NCBI GenBank assembly: GCA_964527925.1
Contig: CAZGQO010000026.1
Span: 1-11,077, forward strand
Reading direction: 5' to 3'
Source of the DNA: Ch128b sp964527925
GTDB taxonomy: Bacteria > Bacteroidota > Ignavibacteria > Ch128b
Length of the DNA: 11,077 nt
Below the pieces are notes generated by a model. It was given only the letters and a program-made list of their open reading frames with translations. It did not search any database and had not been told where the DNA came from. A program made the translations under genes and the position numbers. Position 1 is the stretch's first letter. Every line of letters starts with the position of its first letter. Positions 1 to 7,828 of this stretch are shown here, in pieces.

Positions 1-29
1 TCAGCCGACTTTTCGGAAACGCTGGGCGG

Positions 30-54
30 GATTGTCGCCCGTAGGGCGACAATC
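30..54. repeat. GC-rich perfect palindrome (11-bp arms, 3-nt loop)
   Basis: The left arm GATTGTCGCCC (30-40) and right arm GGGCGACAATC (44-54) are exact reverse complements around GTA. The element and its left flank are much richer in G+C than the rest of the window. No T-tract follows the hairpin on either strand, so it does not look like an intrinsic terminator. A smaller hairpin, CCGA-CTTT-TCGG (5-16), sits just to its left. The structure resembles a REP-like or MITE-like interspersed element, or the end of one that continues past the window edge, but copy number cannot be judged from here. Confidence 0.6.
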
Positions 55-63
55 AAAAATCGC

Positions 64-97
64 AGTCCGGATTTTCGTCAAAAAAAGTTCGGATTTT
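64..97. repeat. Short direct repeat pair AGTYCGGATTTT
   Basis: AGTCCGGATTTT (64-75) recurs as AGTTCGGATTTT (86-97), a 12-bp match with one mismatch at a 22-bp period. It lies beside the GC-rich palindrome, in the gap downstream of the minus-strand glycoside hydrolase gene. It may belong to the same repeat element. Function unknown. Confidence 0.4.
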
Positions 98-144
98 TTC
101 AAACACAAACCGCAATAATCTTTCAATGATTAAATTAAATTCTC

Positions 145-1656
145 TCATTTCACCACCACATCAATCACTTCACCTTCACTCTCGTTTTGGTGTCTATCAA
201 GGGCTGTTATAACATATTTAATTTCGCCTTTAATTTGACTGTCTAATTTATCCACAAATCTTTGTCTGCCTGGTGAAATAATTTCCACAATTTTTGATGG
301 ATCATCTAAATTTATTTTTTCTTCATTTATAAATCGATAAATCACATAACCAGCCGCGGTTTCGCCCTGTGAATTTTTTTCTGAACATTTCCATTCCAGA
401 ATTATTCGATTAGAATCTTTTTGTAATGAAACATTCGCAGGTTTATTTGGCGGAATTGAGTCAATCCATTTCATAGTTGGAAGTAATGCTGGATATCTGA
501 ATAGATTGTTTTTTAAACTATCGAGTAATCCATTATGGTTATCATAAATCGATCTTGCACTGAAAAAGACGCAGCCTCTAACATTCTCATATTTTCGATT
601 CATTTCAATTTGATTTCTAATTTCAAATCCATTATTCATATACTGATTAGATTGAAATCTGCTCGAATACAAACCAATATATAAGTGTCTATCTTCAATA
701 ACGCTTGCCCACCAAGGAAGCAATTTTTTGTATGGTGCTTTTGGATGGTCCATTTCCCAGTAAAGTTGTGGAATTACATAATCAACAGATTTTTCTCTTA
801 TCCATGTCAGAGGATCACAATAAATAATAGAATAGGAATTAAACCCATCTGTTCCTGCATATTTATTTTCAACAATTCCGAATGGACTGATTCCAAATTT
901 TACATGTGGTTTATAAGCTTTGATGATTTGATAAATTCTTTTCATTAATGAATTAATGTTGTCTCGTCTCCAATCATCAACATTTCTAAATCCTCGATTG
1001 TATTTTACGAATGTCAGAGAATCTTCATTTGAAACTTTAGGTGAGTATGGATAGAAATAATCGTCAAAATGAATTCCATCGACATCATATTGAGTTAGAA
1101 CATCGACAATTACATTGATAATATATTCCATCACTTCAGAATTTCCGGGATCCAGCATTTTGTATCTGCCAAAACTTAAGATCCATTCAGGATGAGTTTT
1201 TGAAATATGATCATAAAAAATATCATACTCACCCGAGTCTTTTAAGGCACGATATGGATTAAACCAAGCATGCAATTCCATCCCTCGGGAATGAGCTTCG
1301 GAAATCGCAAACTCAAGTGGATCAAAAAATGGATCGGGTTCATTCCCTTGTTGATTTGTCAGCCAGTATGACCAGGGTTCAAAATTTGATTTATAAAGAG
1401 CGTCGCATTCAGTTCTTACTTGAAAGAAAACAGCATTGATTCCTGCATCTTTTAATCGATCAAAGATTTTTACTAACTCTGCAATTTTCTGACCAGAAGT
1501 TGATGATCTGTCTTTTGGCCAATCTATATTTCCAACTGTTGCTATCCAGGCACCACGAAATTCTCTTTTTGGTGAATGTGATTGTGTGAATGAATTATCA
1601 ACATGAGTGAGAAAGAAATAACATGAAAGAATGAGAAAGTGAATTGTTCTTTTCAT
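145..1656 (-). CDS. Exported DigH/YngK-like glycoside hydrolase (family 10-like, DUF187) with C-terminal FN3-like domain
   Basis: 503 residues. The N-terminus has a signal sequence: K2/R3, then a hydrophobic stretch to about residue 18. ILSC at residues 9-12 is a weak lipobox, so either a secreted protein or a lipoprotein is possible. The (beta/alpha)8 domain covers about residues 31-390, with the family hallmarks FRGAWIATVGNIDWP (33-47), DGIHFDDYFYPY (193-204), GISPFGI (255-261) and PQLYWE (296-301). Residues from about 403 to 500 look like a fibronectin type III domain. Characterised relatives such as E. coli DigH cleave denuded peptidoglycan glycan strands, so a cell-wall role outside the inner membrane is inferred; the exact substrate is not shown by sequence. 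A weak AAAAGG ribosome site lies 7 nt before the ATG. The gene follows the LiaF-like gene by 57 bp with no hairpin between them, so cotranscription is likely. No type IX sorting tail is present. Confidence 0.88.
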   Translation of the reverse strand: MKRTIHFLILSCYFFLTHVDNSFTQSHSPKREFRGAWIATVGNIDWPKDRSSTSGQKIAELVKIFDRLKDAGINAVFFQVRTECDALYKSNFEPWSYWLTNQQGNEPDPFFDPLEFAISEAHSRGMELHAWFNPYRALKDSGEYDIFYDHISKTHPEWILSFGRYKMLDPGNSEVMEYIINVIVDVLTQYDVDGIHFDDYFYPYSPKVSNEDSLTFVKYNRGFRNVDDWRRDNINSLMKRIYQIIKAYKPHVKFGISPFGIVENKYAGTDGFNSYSIIYCDPLTWIREKSVDYVIPQLYWEMDHPKAPYKKLLPWWASVIEDRHLYIGLYSSRFQSNQYMNNGFEIRNQIEMNRKYENVRGCVFFSARSIYDNHNGLLDSLKNNLFRYPALLPTMKWIDSIPPNKPANVSLQKDSNRIILEWKCSEKNSQGETAAGYVIYRFINEEKINLDDPSKIVEIISPGRQRFVDKLDSQIKGEIKYVITALDRHQNESEGEVIDVVVK

Positions 1657-1713
1657 TTCGATGCCTTTTTACTTTCAATATAAAAATTTGGAAGGAAATG
1701 AATTTCAGATGAA

Positions 1714-2631
1714 TCAATTTATTGTGATAGAAGAGAAGTTTGAAGAAATGCGAATGATATATTTTTGTTGTGCTTGAACAAAATTTTTTGTTCTATAAGT
1801 TTGATCATCAATTTTAATTAAATTTTTGATATCAATTGATGAAAAATTTTTATCAACAGTAACCTCGTAATCCACATCCTCTGGAATTATTAATTTGAGA
1901 TTAGAGAAATTAATATCAAAATTCAGGTCTATATTTGATTCAGGTTTGCCAAATTCTATTTTGCTTTTTGTAAAATTTCCATTGAGATGAAAATTTTTAA
2001 TTCTATTATCAGAAAGATCAACTGAACACTTTGAGAGTTTAGTATAAATATCTATATACCAGTTTGTTTCTGGATGTATATTTAAGTCTAAGTAATTCTT
2101 GTATTTTTCATTGGGAATTTTATAAGTAATGGATTTATCATTTTTTGAGTCGAGTCGAAATCTTGCAGTAGAATCTTCTACTTCACCATCAAATAAATAA
2201 TTGTACTTTTTTATAAAGTTTATCTCTCCATTAATTAATTTCTGATTATCAGAAACTATTTTCATTTCACCAGCTTCAAACTCTATGTTTAAATGAGCAT
2301 TTTTAATTTTATGATCATACTGATAAGTAATTGACTCACTTTTTCTTTCATTCCAGTCTCGGTCTTTATAAATTCTAATGCCGTGACAACTTATAGGATT
2401 AAAAATAAGAGTATATAATATCAAAGCTGAAAATATTGAAGCCAATACTAATGATATGTTAGAAACTATATTGTTTTTAATTAAGATCTTTATACCAACA
2501 AGAATTAGGATAATAGGCCATAAATCAATTACTTGACCGAAATCAATTAATTCTATATCCGAGATATCAAGAAAGAACAACAGTCCAAGTGATATAAAAA
2601 ACACACCCCAGAAAATATTTTTTGACTTCAT
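1714..2631 (-). CDS. LiaF-like membrane protein (TM hairpin plus beta-rich C-terminal domain)
   Basis: 305 residues. Three hydrophobic segments fill the N-terminus (about 5-21, 33-52 and 57-78). The first two form a LiaI/LiaF-type hairpin (DUF5668-like) ending in PIILILVGIKIL (39-50). The remainder, about 105-305, has no obvious further membrane span and shows alternating polar and hydrophobic strands like the adhesin-like or 'toastrack' domains of LiaF and DUF4097 proteins; this part is inferred from pattern, not from a diagnostic motif. LiaF-type proteins act in envelope-stress sensing in Firmicutes, but here no two-component system is adjacent, so the role is uncertain. GAGGAA sits just before the ATG. 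The gene follows the PspC-domain gene by 14 bp, which indicates an operon. The residue composition is heavy in I, K, N and S, as expected for an AT-rich genome. Confidence 0.75.
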   Translation of the reverse strand: MKSKNIFWGVFFISLGLLFFLDISDIELIDFGQVIDLWPIILILVGIKILIKNNIVSNISLVLASIFSALILYTLIFNPISCHGIRIYKDRDWNERKSESITYQYDHKIKNAHLNIEFEAGEMKIVSDNQKLINGEINFIKKYNYLFDGEVEDSTARFRLDSKNDKSITYKIPNEKYKNYLDLNIHPETNWYIDIYTKLSKCSVDLSDNRIKNFHLNGNFTKSKIEFGKPESNIDLNFDINFSNLKLIIPEDVDYEVTVDKNFSSIDIKNLIKIDDQTYRTKNFVQAQQKYIIRISSNFSSITIN

Positions 2632-2645
2632 AACTTCCTCAATGA

Positions 2646-3068
2646 TTAATTTTTAGCACGATAAAGAATATATATTCCGATGAGAATTAAAATGACTGGT
2701 AAAATGATCTCAAAGTCAAATAGGGGAAAAAGATTTTGAAGTAATAAAATCGAACCAACAATTAATAGTATAATTCCAAAAATTTGTCTGGTTCTGTCTT
2801 TTTTCGAGATACTGGATGCTTCGGATTCATCTACAGGTTGTTCTTGAGTGAATTCTTGTTCAAATTCTTCCGTAGCGATAGAAATAGGTTCCTGTTGAAT
2901 AACAATCAATAAAATCAAATAAATTATCAAACCAGATCCATGGAAAAAGGCAAGCAGAACAAAGATAACCCTGATTAAAACTGGGTCGATTTCAAAATAC
3001 TTACCAAGTCCACCGCAAACTCCTCCGATTACTTTGTCTGTTCTTGAGCGGTAAATTTTTTTATACAT
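2646..3068 (-). CDS. PspC-domain membrane protein with C-terminal LiaI/LiaF-type TM hairpin
   Basis: 140 residues in three parts. Residues 3-60 are a PspC domain, with the typical KVIGGVCGGLGKYFEIDPVLIRV core (12-34) followed by a membrane helix (about 35-57). Residues 61-92 form an acidic, Glu-rich linker. Residues 96-137 form a two-helix hairpin ending in PVILILIGIYIL, very like the N-terminal hairpin of the next gene. PspC proteins in E. coli tune the phage-shock response to inner-membrane damage; in Bacteroidota and relatives PspC domains occur in many arrangements without pspF or pspA, so a general membrane-stress role is inferred. It is the first gene of the envelope block, 62 bp after the transporter stop. 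Its ribosome site is weak (A-rich AGAAG), and I could not identify a convincing promoter in the 62-bp gap. Confidence 0.85.
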   Translation of the reverse strand: MYKKIYRSRTDKVIGGVCGGLGKYFEIDPVLIRVIFVLLAFFHGSGLIIYLILLIVIQQEPISIATEEFEQEFTQEQPVDESEASSISKKDRTRQIFGIILLIVGSILLLQNLFPLFDFEIILPVILILIGIYILYRAKN

Positions 3069-3130
3069 GTTAACTTCTTTTTTTATTCTTTAACGATATG
3101 GGTTTTGTTTTGTTACAATAGAATGCAAAA

Positions 3131-4702
3131 TTAAAATTTCACAATTCCAAATATTTGATATGCAACTAAGTATAGAATCAGTGTAATAAGAATGATTGCA
3201 AAGATGTTTAGTATTAATCCCGATTTAATCATATCAGATATTTTTACATAACCTGCACCATAAACTAATGCATTTGGAGGTGTAGCCACAGGAAGCATGA
3301 AAGCCATAGAAGCTGAAAGCGCCGCTGCTATTCCCAATAATTTACCATCGATTCCAATTCCCATAGAGATTGATAAAAGTATTGGAACCATCATCGAAGT
3401 GACGGCCGTATTCGAAGTAACTTCTGTTAGAAATACTATAAACGCAGTAATGACCAATACAATTATCAGTGGTGAAGGTTTTCCAATAATTTCAATAATT
3501 GATACTGCAATCCATTTCGCCAGTCCAGTCTTAAACATCGCATCAGACAAGGCTATTCCGCCGCCAAATAAAATCAGAGTACCCCAATCAATAAACTTTG
3601 AATCGTTCCAATCGAGAATGAACTGATTGGATTTCCAATTAACGGGTATAAAGAATAAAGATATTGCAACAAAGAGAGCAATTATATTTTCATCAAAGTA
3701 AATTAATTTCTTTGCAATTATTTCTGGAAGGAGTAAATTCCAGAAAGGATTGGATATCCATAATAAAACAACTACAATGAAACCAATTGTAGTATAAAGT
3801 TCACCTCTGGAAAATTTACCAAGTTGGTCATTGAGTTTTTTGATATATTCTTTGCCATCAGAGACATTTAATTCTTTAATTGGGAAAACGATTAAAAGAA
3901 CTAACCACATGGTTTGTACCAATATTATTGAAAGAGGAAAGCCTATTTTCATCCAATCTAAAAAATTAATATTTCCATAACCTGAAGCTTTCAAAATGGA
4001 AACGCAAATTCCATTTGGAGGTGAACCTATGAGAGTCGAGGTCCCGCCAATGGATGCACCATAGGCAACAGAAAGTGAAATTGCTTTAGCAAAATTTCCA
4101 TCTTTTTCCTGTTTAGAGATTTTTATAATTCCCAGAGCTAATGGCAATAACATCGCCGTAGTAGCTGTGTTTGAAATCCACATCGAAAGAAATGCGGAAA
4201 TCATTGACATTACAAGCAGTATCAATTTAGGTTTATTCAAAATATCGCCAATGCTTAAAATTTTGTAAGTCAGTCTTTTATCAAGTCCCCACTTTTGCAT
4301 TGCCCGTGCAATTAAAAATCCGCTAAGAAAAAGATAAATAATTGGATTAGCGTAATTGGCTAAAATATTTTTTCCATTGAAAGAATATATTTGATTTTCA
4401 TAATAACCATTAACATGAAACAAAGGTAAAATAACTGCTGGCAAAAGTGCTGTAACCGGGATTGGAACTGCTTCGGTTAACCATAAAATTATCATCAGAA
4501 TTAATAAACCAGAAACTATTTTCATACCGTGAGCAATTTCAGCAGTTGTGTACGGATCTAAATCGGGATATTCATTTAATAAAAACGAGTGGAATGCTTG
4601 GGGTGTAGGGAAAAAGATAATATAGATAAGAGCAAATATTCCAAGAAAAAATCCTGAAAGTTTTCTGATATTCAAATTTTTCTCAGAAATTTTATCAGAC
4701 AT
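3131..4702 (-). CDS. SLC13/DASS family sodium:anion (dicarboxylate-type) symporter
   Basis: 523 residues, a normal length for the divalent anion:Na+ symporter family, with about 11-12 hydrophobic segments in the inner membrane. Both substrate/sodium-binding SNT motifs are present: SNT at 177-179 (ISNTATTAMLLP) and SNT at 430-432 (TSNTAVTSMMVP). The first-repeat loop GGTSTLIGSPPN (219-230) and the family signature near the C-terminus, LPVATPPNALVYGAGY (470-485), are intact, so the protein should be functional. Family members import succinate, malate, fumarate, citrate or sulfate; sequence alone does not pick the substrate. The start overlaps the end of the cysteine desulfurase gene by 8 bp with no separate ribosome site, which implies translational coupling. 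Because the upstream gene consumes cysteine sulfur, sulfate is a possible but unproven substrate; dicarboxylates are the safer call. Confidence 0.9.
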   Translation of the reverse strand: MSDKISEKNLNIRKLSGFFLGIFALIYIIFFPTPQAFHSFLLNEYPDLDPYTTAEIAHGMKIVSGLLILMIILWLTEAVPIPVTALLPAVILPLFHVNGYYENQIYSFNGKNILANYANPIIYLFLSGFLIARAMQKWGLDKRLTYKILSIGDILNKPKLILLVMSMISAFLSMWISNTATTAMLLPLALGIIKISKQEKDGNFAKAISLSVAYGASIGGTSTLIGSPPNGICVSILKASGYGNINFLDWMKIGFPLSIILVQTMWLVLLIVFPIKELNVSDGKEYIKKLNDQLGKFSRGELYTTIGFIVVVLLWISNPFWNLLLPEIIAKKLIYFDENIIALFVAISLFFIPVNWKSNQFILDWNDSKFIDWGTLILFGGGIALSDAMFKTGLAKWIAVSIIEIIGKPSPLIIVLVITAFIVFLTEVTSNTAVTSMMVPILLSISMGIGIDGKLLGIAAALSASMAFMLPVATPPNALVYGAGYVKISDMIKSGLILNIFAIILITLILYLVAYQIFGIVKF

Positions 4703-5879
4703 TAAAAACAGTTTTACGTTTGAGTAATTGTATTATTTCTTTCATTACCTCAATGGCATAATCAATTTCGCTAAATGTTGTAAATGGACTGAACGAGAAA
4801 CGCATTGCCATTGATGATCTTTTCTCATCATAGCCCATTGCCATCAAAACATGAGATGGTTCTAAAACTCCGCTTGTGCAGGCTGAACCACTCGATATGG
4901 CAACACCTCTAATTGCAAAGTTCATAATTAAGGTGTTCTGATCAACATCAAAGTATTCAGGATTTAGAGATATGTTTAGAATATAAGGTGAACATCCTTC
5001 AGAAGGTGAATTAATTAGAATCAAATCTTCACATGCTTTGAGTTGTTCTAAAAAGTAACTTTTTAATTCGGTTACTTTCTGAAGGTTCGTATCAATATTA
5101 TTAAAGTTAATTTTTGCAGCTTCTGCTAATCCAATAATTCCTGCAACATTTTCAGTTCCACCTCTGCGATTTCTTTCCTGTGAACCACCGTAAATCATGT
5201 TTGAAATGGGTGTACCTGTGCGAACATATAAAAATCCTGCTCCCTTTGGACCATTAATTTTATGCGCGGAAGCAGAAAGAAAATCAATTTTTAAATCTTC
5301 TACATCAATTTTTGTCTTACCAAAACTTTGAACCGCATCAATGTGAATAAAAACATGAAATTCTTTTGCAAGTTGAGCTATCTCTTTGATTTCATTTATA
5401 GTTCCCGTTTCGTTATTAATATGAATTACAGAAATTAATCCGGTTTTCTCATTAATGAGGTATTTCAACTGTTCAGTTGAAATTTTACCATCTTTATCTG
5501 GTTTTAAGTAATTTACAGAAAATCCTTGTGTTTCAAGGAACTTACACACTTCAATTGTTGCATTATGTTCAGCTTTGGTTGTTATAATCCCAGTCTTACC
5601 ATACTCGTCTCGAAGAACCCTTGCTGCACCAATTAATGACTGATTTATTGACTCGGTACCTCCACTCGTAAAATAAATTTCACTTTGTTTTGCATTGATC
5701 AACTTTGCTAAATCTGACCTGCAAATTTCAATTGCTGTTCTGGTTTCCTGGCCAAATTTATGAATTGATGACGGGTTACCAAATTTATCCTTTAAATATG
5801 GGAGCATCGCATCCAGTACTTCTGGATAAATTGGTGTGGTAGCCGCATAGTCCAGGTAAACATCTTTATACTTTCTCAT
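4695..5879 (-). CDS. Cysteine desulfurase (NifS/IscS family, PLP-dependent)
   Basis: 394 residues, full length. It removes sulfur from L-cysteine to give alanine and an enzyme persulfide that feeds Fe-S cluster and thio-cofactor synthesis in the cytoplasm. Visible residues are the N-terminal YLDYAATTP (8-16), TSGGTESIN (71-79), His105 in AEHNA (cofactor stacking), Asp181 in HIDAVQ, the PLP lysine K207 in SAHK, RRGGTENV (238-245), and the catalytic cysteine C334 in the SSGSACTSG loop (329-337). All key positions are intact. The long loop after the catalytic cysteine places it with the NifS/IscS group rather than SufS. No iscU, nifU or iscR is adjacent, so I leave the symbol blank: it could serve housekeeping clusters or tRNA thiolation. 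The start overlaps the coaX stop in an ATGA junction, and the gene sits in the birA-coaX operon. Confidence 0.93.
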   Translation of the reverse strand: MRKYKDVYLDYAATTPIYPEVLDAMLPYLKDKFGNPSSIHKFGQETRTAIEICRSDLAKLINAKQSEIYFTSGGTESINQSLIGAARVLRDEYGKTGIITTKAEHNATIEVCKFLETQGFSVNYLKPDKDGKISTEQLKYLINEKTGLISVIHINNETGTINEIKEIAQLAKEFHVFIHIDAVQSFGKTKIDVEDLKIDFLSASAHKINGPKGAGFLYVRTGTPISNMIYGGSQERNRRGGTENVAGIIGLAEAAKINFNNIDTNLQKVTELKSYFLEQLKACEDLILINSPSEGCSPYILNISLNPEYFDVDQNTLIMNFAIRGVAISSGSACTSGVLEPSHVLMAMGYDEKRSSMAMRFSFSPFTTFSEIDYAIEVMKEIIQLLKRKTVFNV

Positions 5880-6646
5880 CTATTCTTACAAACCTCTGTT
5901 AAAATTTTTATTCCCTCTAAAACGAGATCAAATTCCAGATTCACTTTTAATTTAGTTTTATTTGCAATTAACTTTGAGAAACCTCCCGTTATAATAATTG
6001 AACAATTAGAATTAATTTCATCTTTAATTCTATTTATCATTCCTTCAAATGCATCAAGAGCACCAAACATAATACCTGACTGCATATTTGTTATAGTATT
6101 TGTACCAATCACTTTGTCTGGAAAATTTAGTTCGACTTCTGGTAATTTTTCTGCAGCTTGATAAAGTGCTTTTGCTGAAGTTGATATTCCTAAAGCTATA
6201 ACTCCTCCAATAAAATCTCCATCTTTTGAAATTACATCATAAACTGTTGCGGTTCCGAAATCCACAATAACGAGTGGACCGCCGTATTTTTTATAACCAG
6301 CTGCAACATTACATATTCTATCAGCACCAACTTCTTCAGGATTATCAACAAGAAGTTTAAACGGAAGATTAATTAGTGGAGTGATAAAGAATGGTTCTAA
6401 TGAAAATAATTCTTTGCTTGTTTTAAGTAATATTTCATCGATTGATGGAACAACTGATGAAATTCCTACTTCAGCTATTTGATTTAATTTAATGTTTAAT
6501 GAATCAAATGTACAAGTAATAAAATCTTTAAAGACATCAACATCATGAACTGCTTTTGAAGAAATTCGAAAAGTTCTCGTTAATTTTTGATTTTCAAAAA
6601 TTCCAATTGTTGTGTGAGTATTACCAGCATCAATCGCAACGAACAT
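5876..6646 (-). CDS. coaX: Type III pantothenate kinase
   Basis: 256 residues, the usual CoaX size. It phosphorylates pantothenate in the first step of coenzyme A synthesis in the cytoplasm; the type III enzyme belongs to the ASKHA fold and typically needs a monovalent cation. Motifs in order are the phosphate-binding DAGNT (6-10), GADR (107-110) with catalytic Asp109, DFGTATV (129-135), GGVIALGI (147-154) and TGG (220-222), and LVLEGI (241-246) near the C-terminus. Nothing essential is missing. A good ribosome site, AAAGGAA, lies 6 nt before the ATG inside the last codons of birA, only 3 bp separate the two genes, and the downstream desulfurase overlaps by 4 bp. The birA-coaX pairing is a common cofactor arrangement in bacteria. 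Confidence 0.95.
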   Translation of the reverse strand: MFVAIDAGNTHTTIGIFENQKLTRTFRISSKAVHDVDVFKDFITCTFDSLNIKLNQIAEVGISSVVPSIDEILLKTSKELFSLEPFFITPLINLPFKLLVDNPEEVGADRICNVAAGYKKYGGPLVIVDFGTATVYDVISKDGDFIGGVIALGISTSAKALYQAAEKLPEVELNFPDKVIGTNTITNMQSGIMFGALDAFEGMINRIKDEINSNCSIIITGGFSKLIANKTKLKVNLEFDLVLEGIKILTEVCKNR

Positions 6647-6649
6647 GTT

Positions 6650-7420
6650 TCATTCCTTTTTTATTGTAATTTCACCTGATTTGAGAATGTATTCTTGATT
6701 AAGCTCAACAAGAATTAATTCACCATCTTTTGTGATATTATGTAAGGTTCCTGTAAATTCTTTATCTCCTAAAAAAACTGTAATTTTTTTCCCAATAAAT
6801 AAACACTTTTCTTTATATCGATTATAGATTTCATCAAACAAATCAAATAGATTATTCCAATCATGAGAAAATCTATTTACTATTCGTGCCAGTAATTTTT
6901 CTCTATCAACTGGTTTATGGAGAATCAATCTTACGGAAGTTGTACTATCCATAATTTCTTCTGGAAATAAGGTTTGATTACAATTAATTCCAATCCCAAT
7001 TACAAGTTTCTGAAGAACCTGATTCTCACTTGTGCTCTCGATTAGAATTCCACTTAATTTTTTATTCTCTAAAATTAAATCATTTGGCCATTTTATATTA
7101 ACATCAATTTCATATAAATCTTTAATTGAATCCGCAATTACAAGGGGAACATAAAAATTCAAAATTTTAAGAATTTGAGTTGAAAGTTTTTCAAAGCCAA
7201 GACTGAACATTAGATTTTCATACTTATTTGAAATCCATTTTCTTGAAAATCTACCGCGGCCTGCAGTTTGAAATTCGGCTAATGCTAATACATGATCTAT
7301 TTTTTCTAATTCTTTTAGTAAATATGTATTTGTCGAATCAATTTCATCAAAATAACATATGTCCTTAATAAAATTTTGGTTTTCTAATTCTGCCTTAAAT
7401 TTTATAATATCGAATTTCAT
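6650..7420 (-). CDS. birA: Biotin--[acetyl-CoA-carboxylase] ligase, monofunctional (no DNA-binding domain)
   Basis: 256 residues. It activates biotin with ATP and attaches it to the biotin carboxyl carrier protein and other biotin enzymes. The catalytic domain begins almost at once: DSTN (28-31), the biotin/adenylate loop QTAGRGRFSRKW (51-62), KWPND (110-114), KLSGILIE (121-128) with the conserved lysine, and GIGIN (142-146). A C-terminal beta-barrel of about 50 residues follows (IGKKITVFLGDKEFTG, 209-224). There is no N-terminal helix-turn-helix, so this is a class I ligase that should not repress biotin genes. The start is the only sensible one before the domain, although no clear ribosome site is seen. 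It is the first gene of the minus-strand operon, facing the heat-shock genes across a 462-bp intergenic region. Confidence 0.95.
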   Translation of the reverse strand: MKFDIIKFKAELENQNFIKDICYFDEIDSTNTYLLKELEKIDHVLALAEFQTAGRGRFSRKWISNKYENLMFSLGFEKLSTQILKILNFYVPLVIADSIKDLYEIDVNIKWPNDLILENKKLSGILIESTSENQVLQKLVIGIGINCNQTLFPEEIMDSTTSVRLILHKPVDREKLLARIVNRFSHDWNNLFDLFDEIYNRYKEKCLFIGKKITVFLGDKEFTGTLHNITKDGELILVELNQEYILKSGEITIKKE

Positions 7421-7705
7421 ATTTCAATATTATCAAAGGTGAATATCTTTAACAAGACAATTTAATTATGAATTTTTTGACAATGAGTTTCAAATAGCTC
7501 GATAAAATTAATAGCGAATTTCTCTCATTCGTTCGATCAAAAATCTTTCATTGCATGTGAAAAGGAATTAATTAATCAATCACCAGGTGAAAATTAAAGA
7601 TTAAAAAATCAGATGGTCGTAGGAATTATAATAATTTTCTTTTCATTACCTTAAAAATTTTTTACTAAATCTATTTACCATCAACGAAATTAACTGATAA
7701 ATATG

Positions 7706-7761
7706 TTGACAAATTTTCAATTAATATAATTCTTGTGGCAAAATATTGACAAATTAACAAT
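7706..7761 (+). repeat. Direct repeat TTGACAAATTNNCAAT, two copies 40 bp apart
   Basis: TTGACAAATTTTCAAT (7706-7721) and TTGACAAATTAACAAT (7746-7761) match at 14 of 16 positions and start exactly 40 bp apart. They lie about 120-180 bp upstream of the hsp20 start. The spacing is close to four helical turns, so they could be paired operator sites, or two promoter -35 regions; the second copy has the better -10 partner. Confidence 0.5.
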
Positions 7762-7775
7762 CCTTATTTTATAAA
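7746..7775 (+). promoter_or_regulatory. Candidate sigma70-like promoter for the hsp20-dnaK-hsp20 cassette
   Basis: TTGACA (7746-7751) and TATAAA (7770-7775) are separated by 18 bp. Transcription would start near 7782, giving a leader of about 100 nt before the first hsp20. The -35 box is a perfect match and the -10 differs by one base, but TTGACA-like sequence occurs by chance in such AT-rich DNA and the phylum often uses other promoter forms. No sigma32-type (CTTGAA/CCCAT) boxes were seen. Confidence 0.4.
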
Positions 7776-7812
7776 AAACCTTAAAAAATCATTAAAAATC
7801 AAAGATTTTTTC

Positions 7813-7828
7813 TGGCACTATGATTGAT
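7813..7828 (+). promoter_or_regulatory. Sigma54 (-24/-12) promoter-like motif
   Basis: TGGCAC-N5-TTGAT matches the sigma54 consensus TGGCAC-N5-TTGCW with the correct spacing between the -24 GG and the -12 position. The normally near-invariant C of the -12 GC is an A here. Transcription would start close to 7840, about 42 nt before the hsp20 start. No enhancer-binding activator gene is in the window. This could be coincidence. Confidence 0.22.

Noticed and set aside
30..54. GC-rich palindrome as an intrinsic terminator for the glycoside hydrolase gene
   Set aside because: No T-tract follows the stem on either strand; on the minus strand the T-run precedes it.
685..948. Plus-strand open frame of 87 codons
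   Set aside because: It lies wholly inside the glycoside hydrolase gene on the opposite strand; the translation shows no recognisable motif and there is no ribosome site.
3297..3626. Plus-strand open frame of 109 codons
   Set aside because: It is antisense to the conserved C-terminal half of the SLC13 transporter, whose motifs are intact, so it is a shadow.
7706..7730. TTGACA-N13-TATAAT as the hsp20 promoter
   Set aside because: Both hexamers are perfect but a 13-bp spacer is too short for a sigma70 promoter; the copy at 7746 has an 18-bp spacer.
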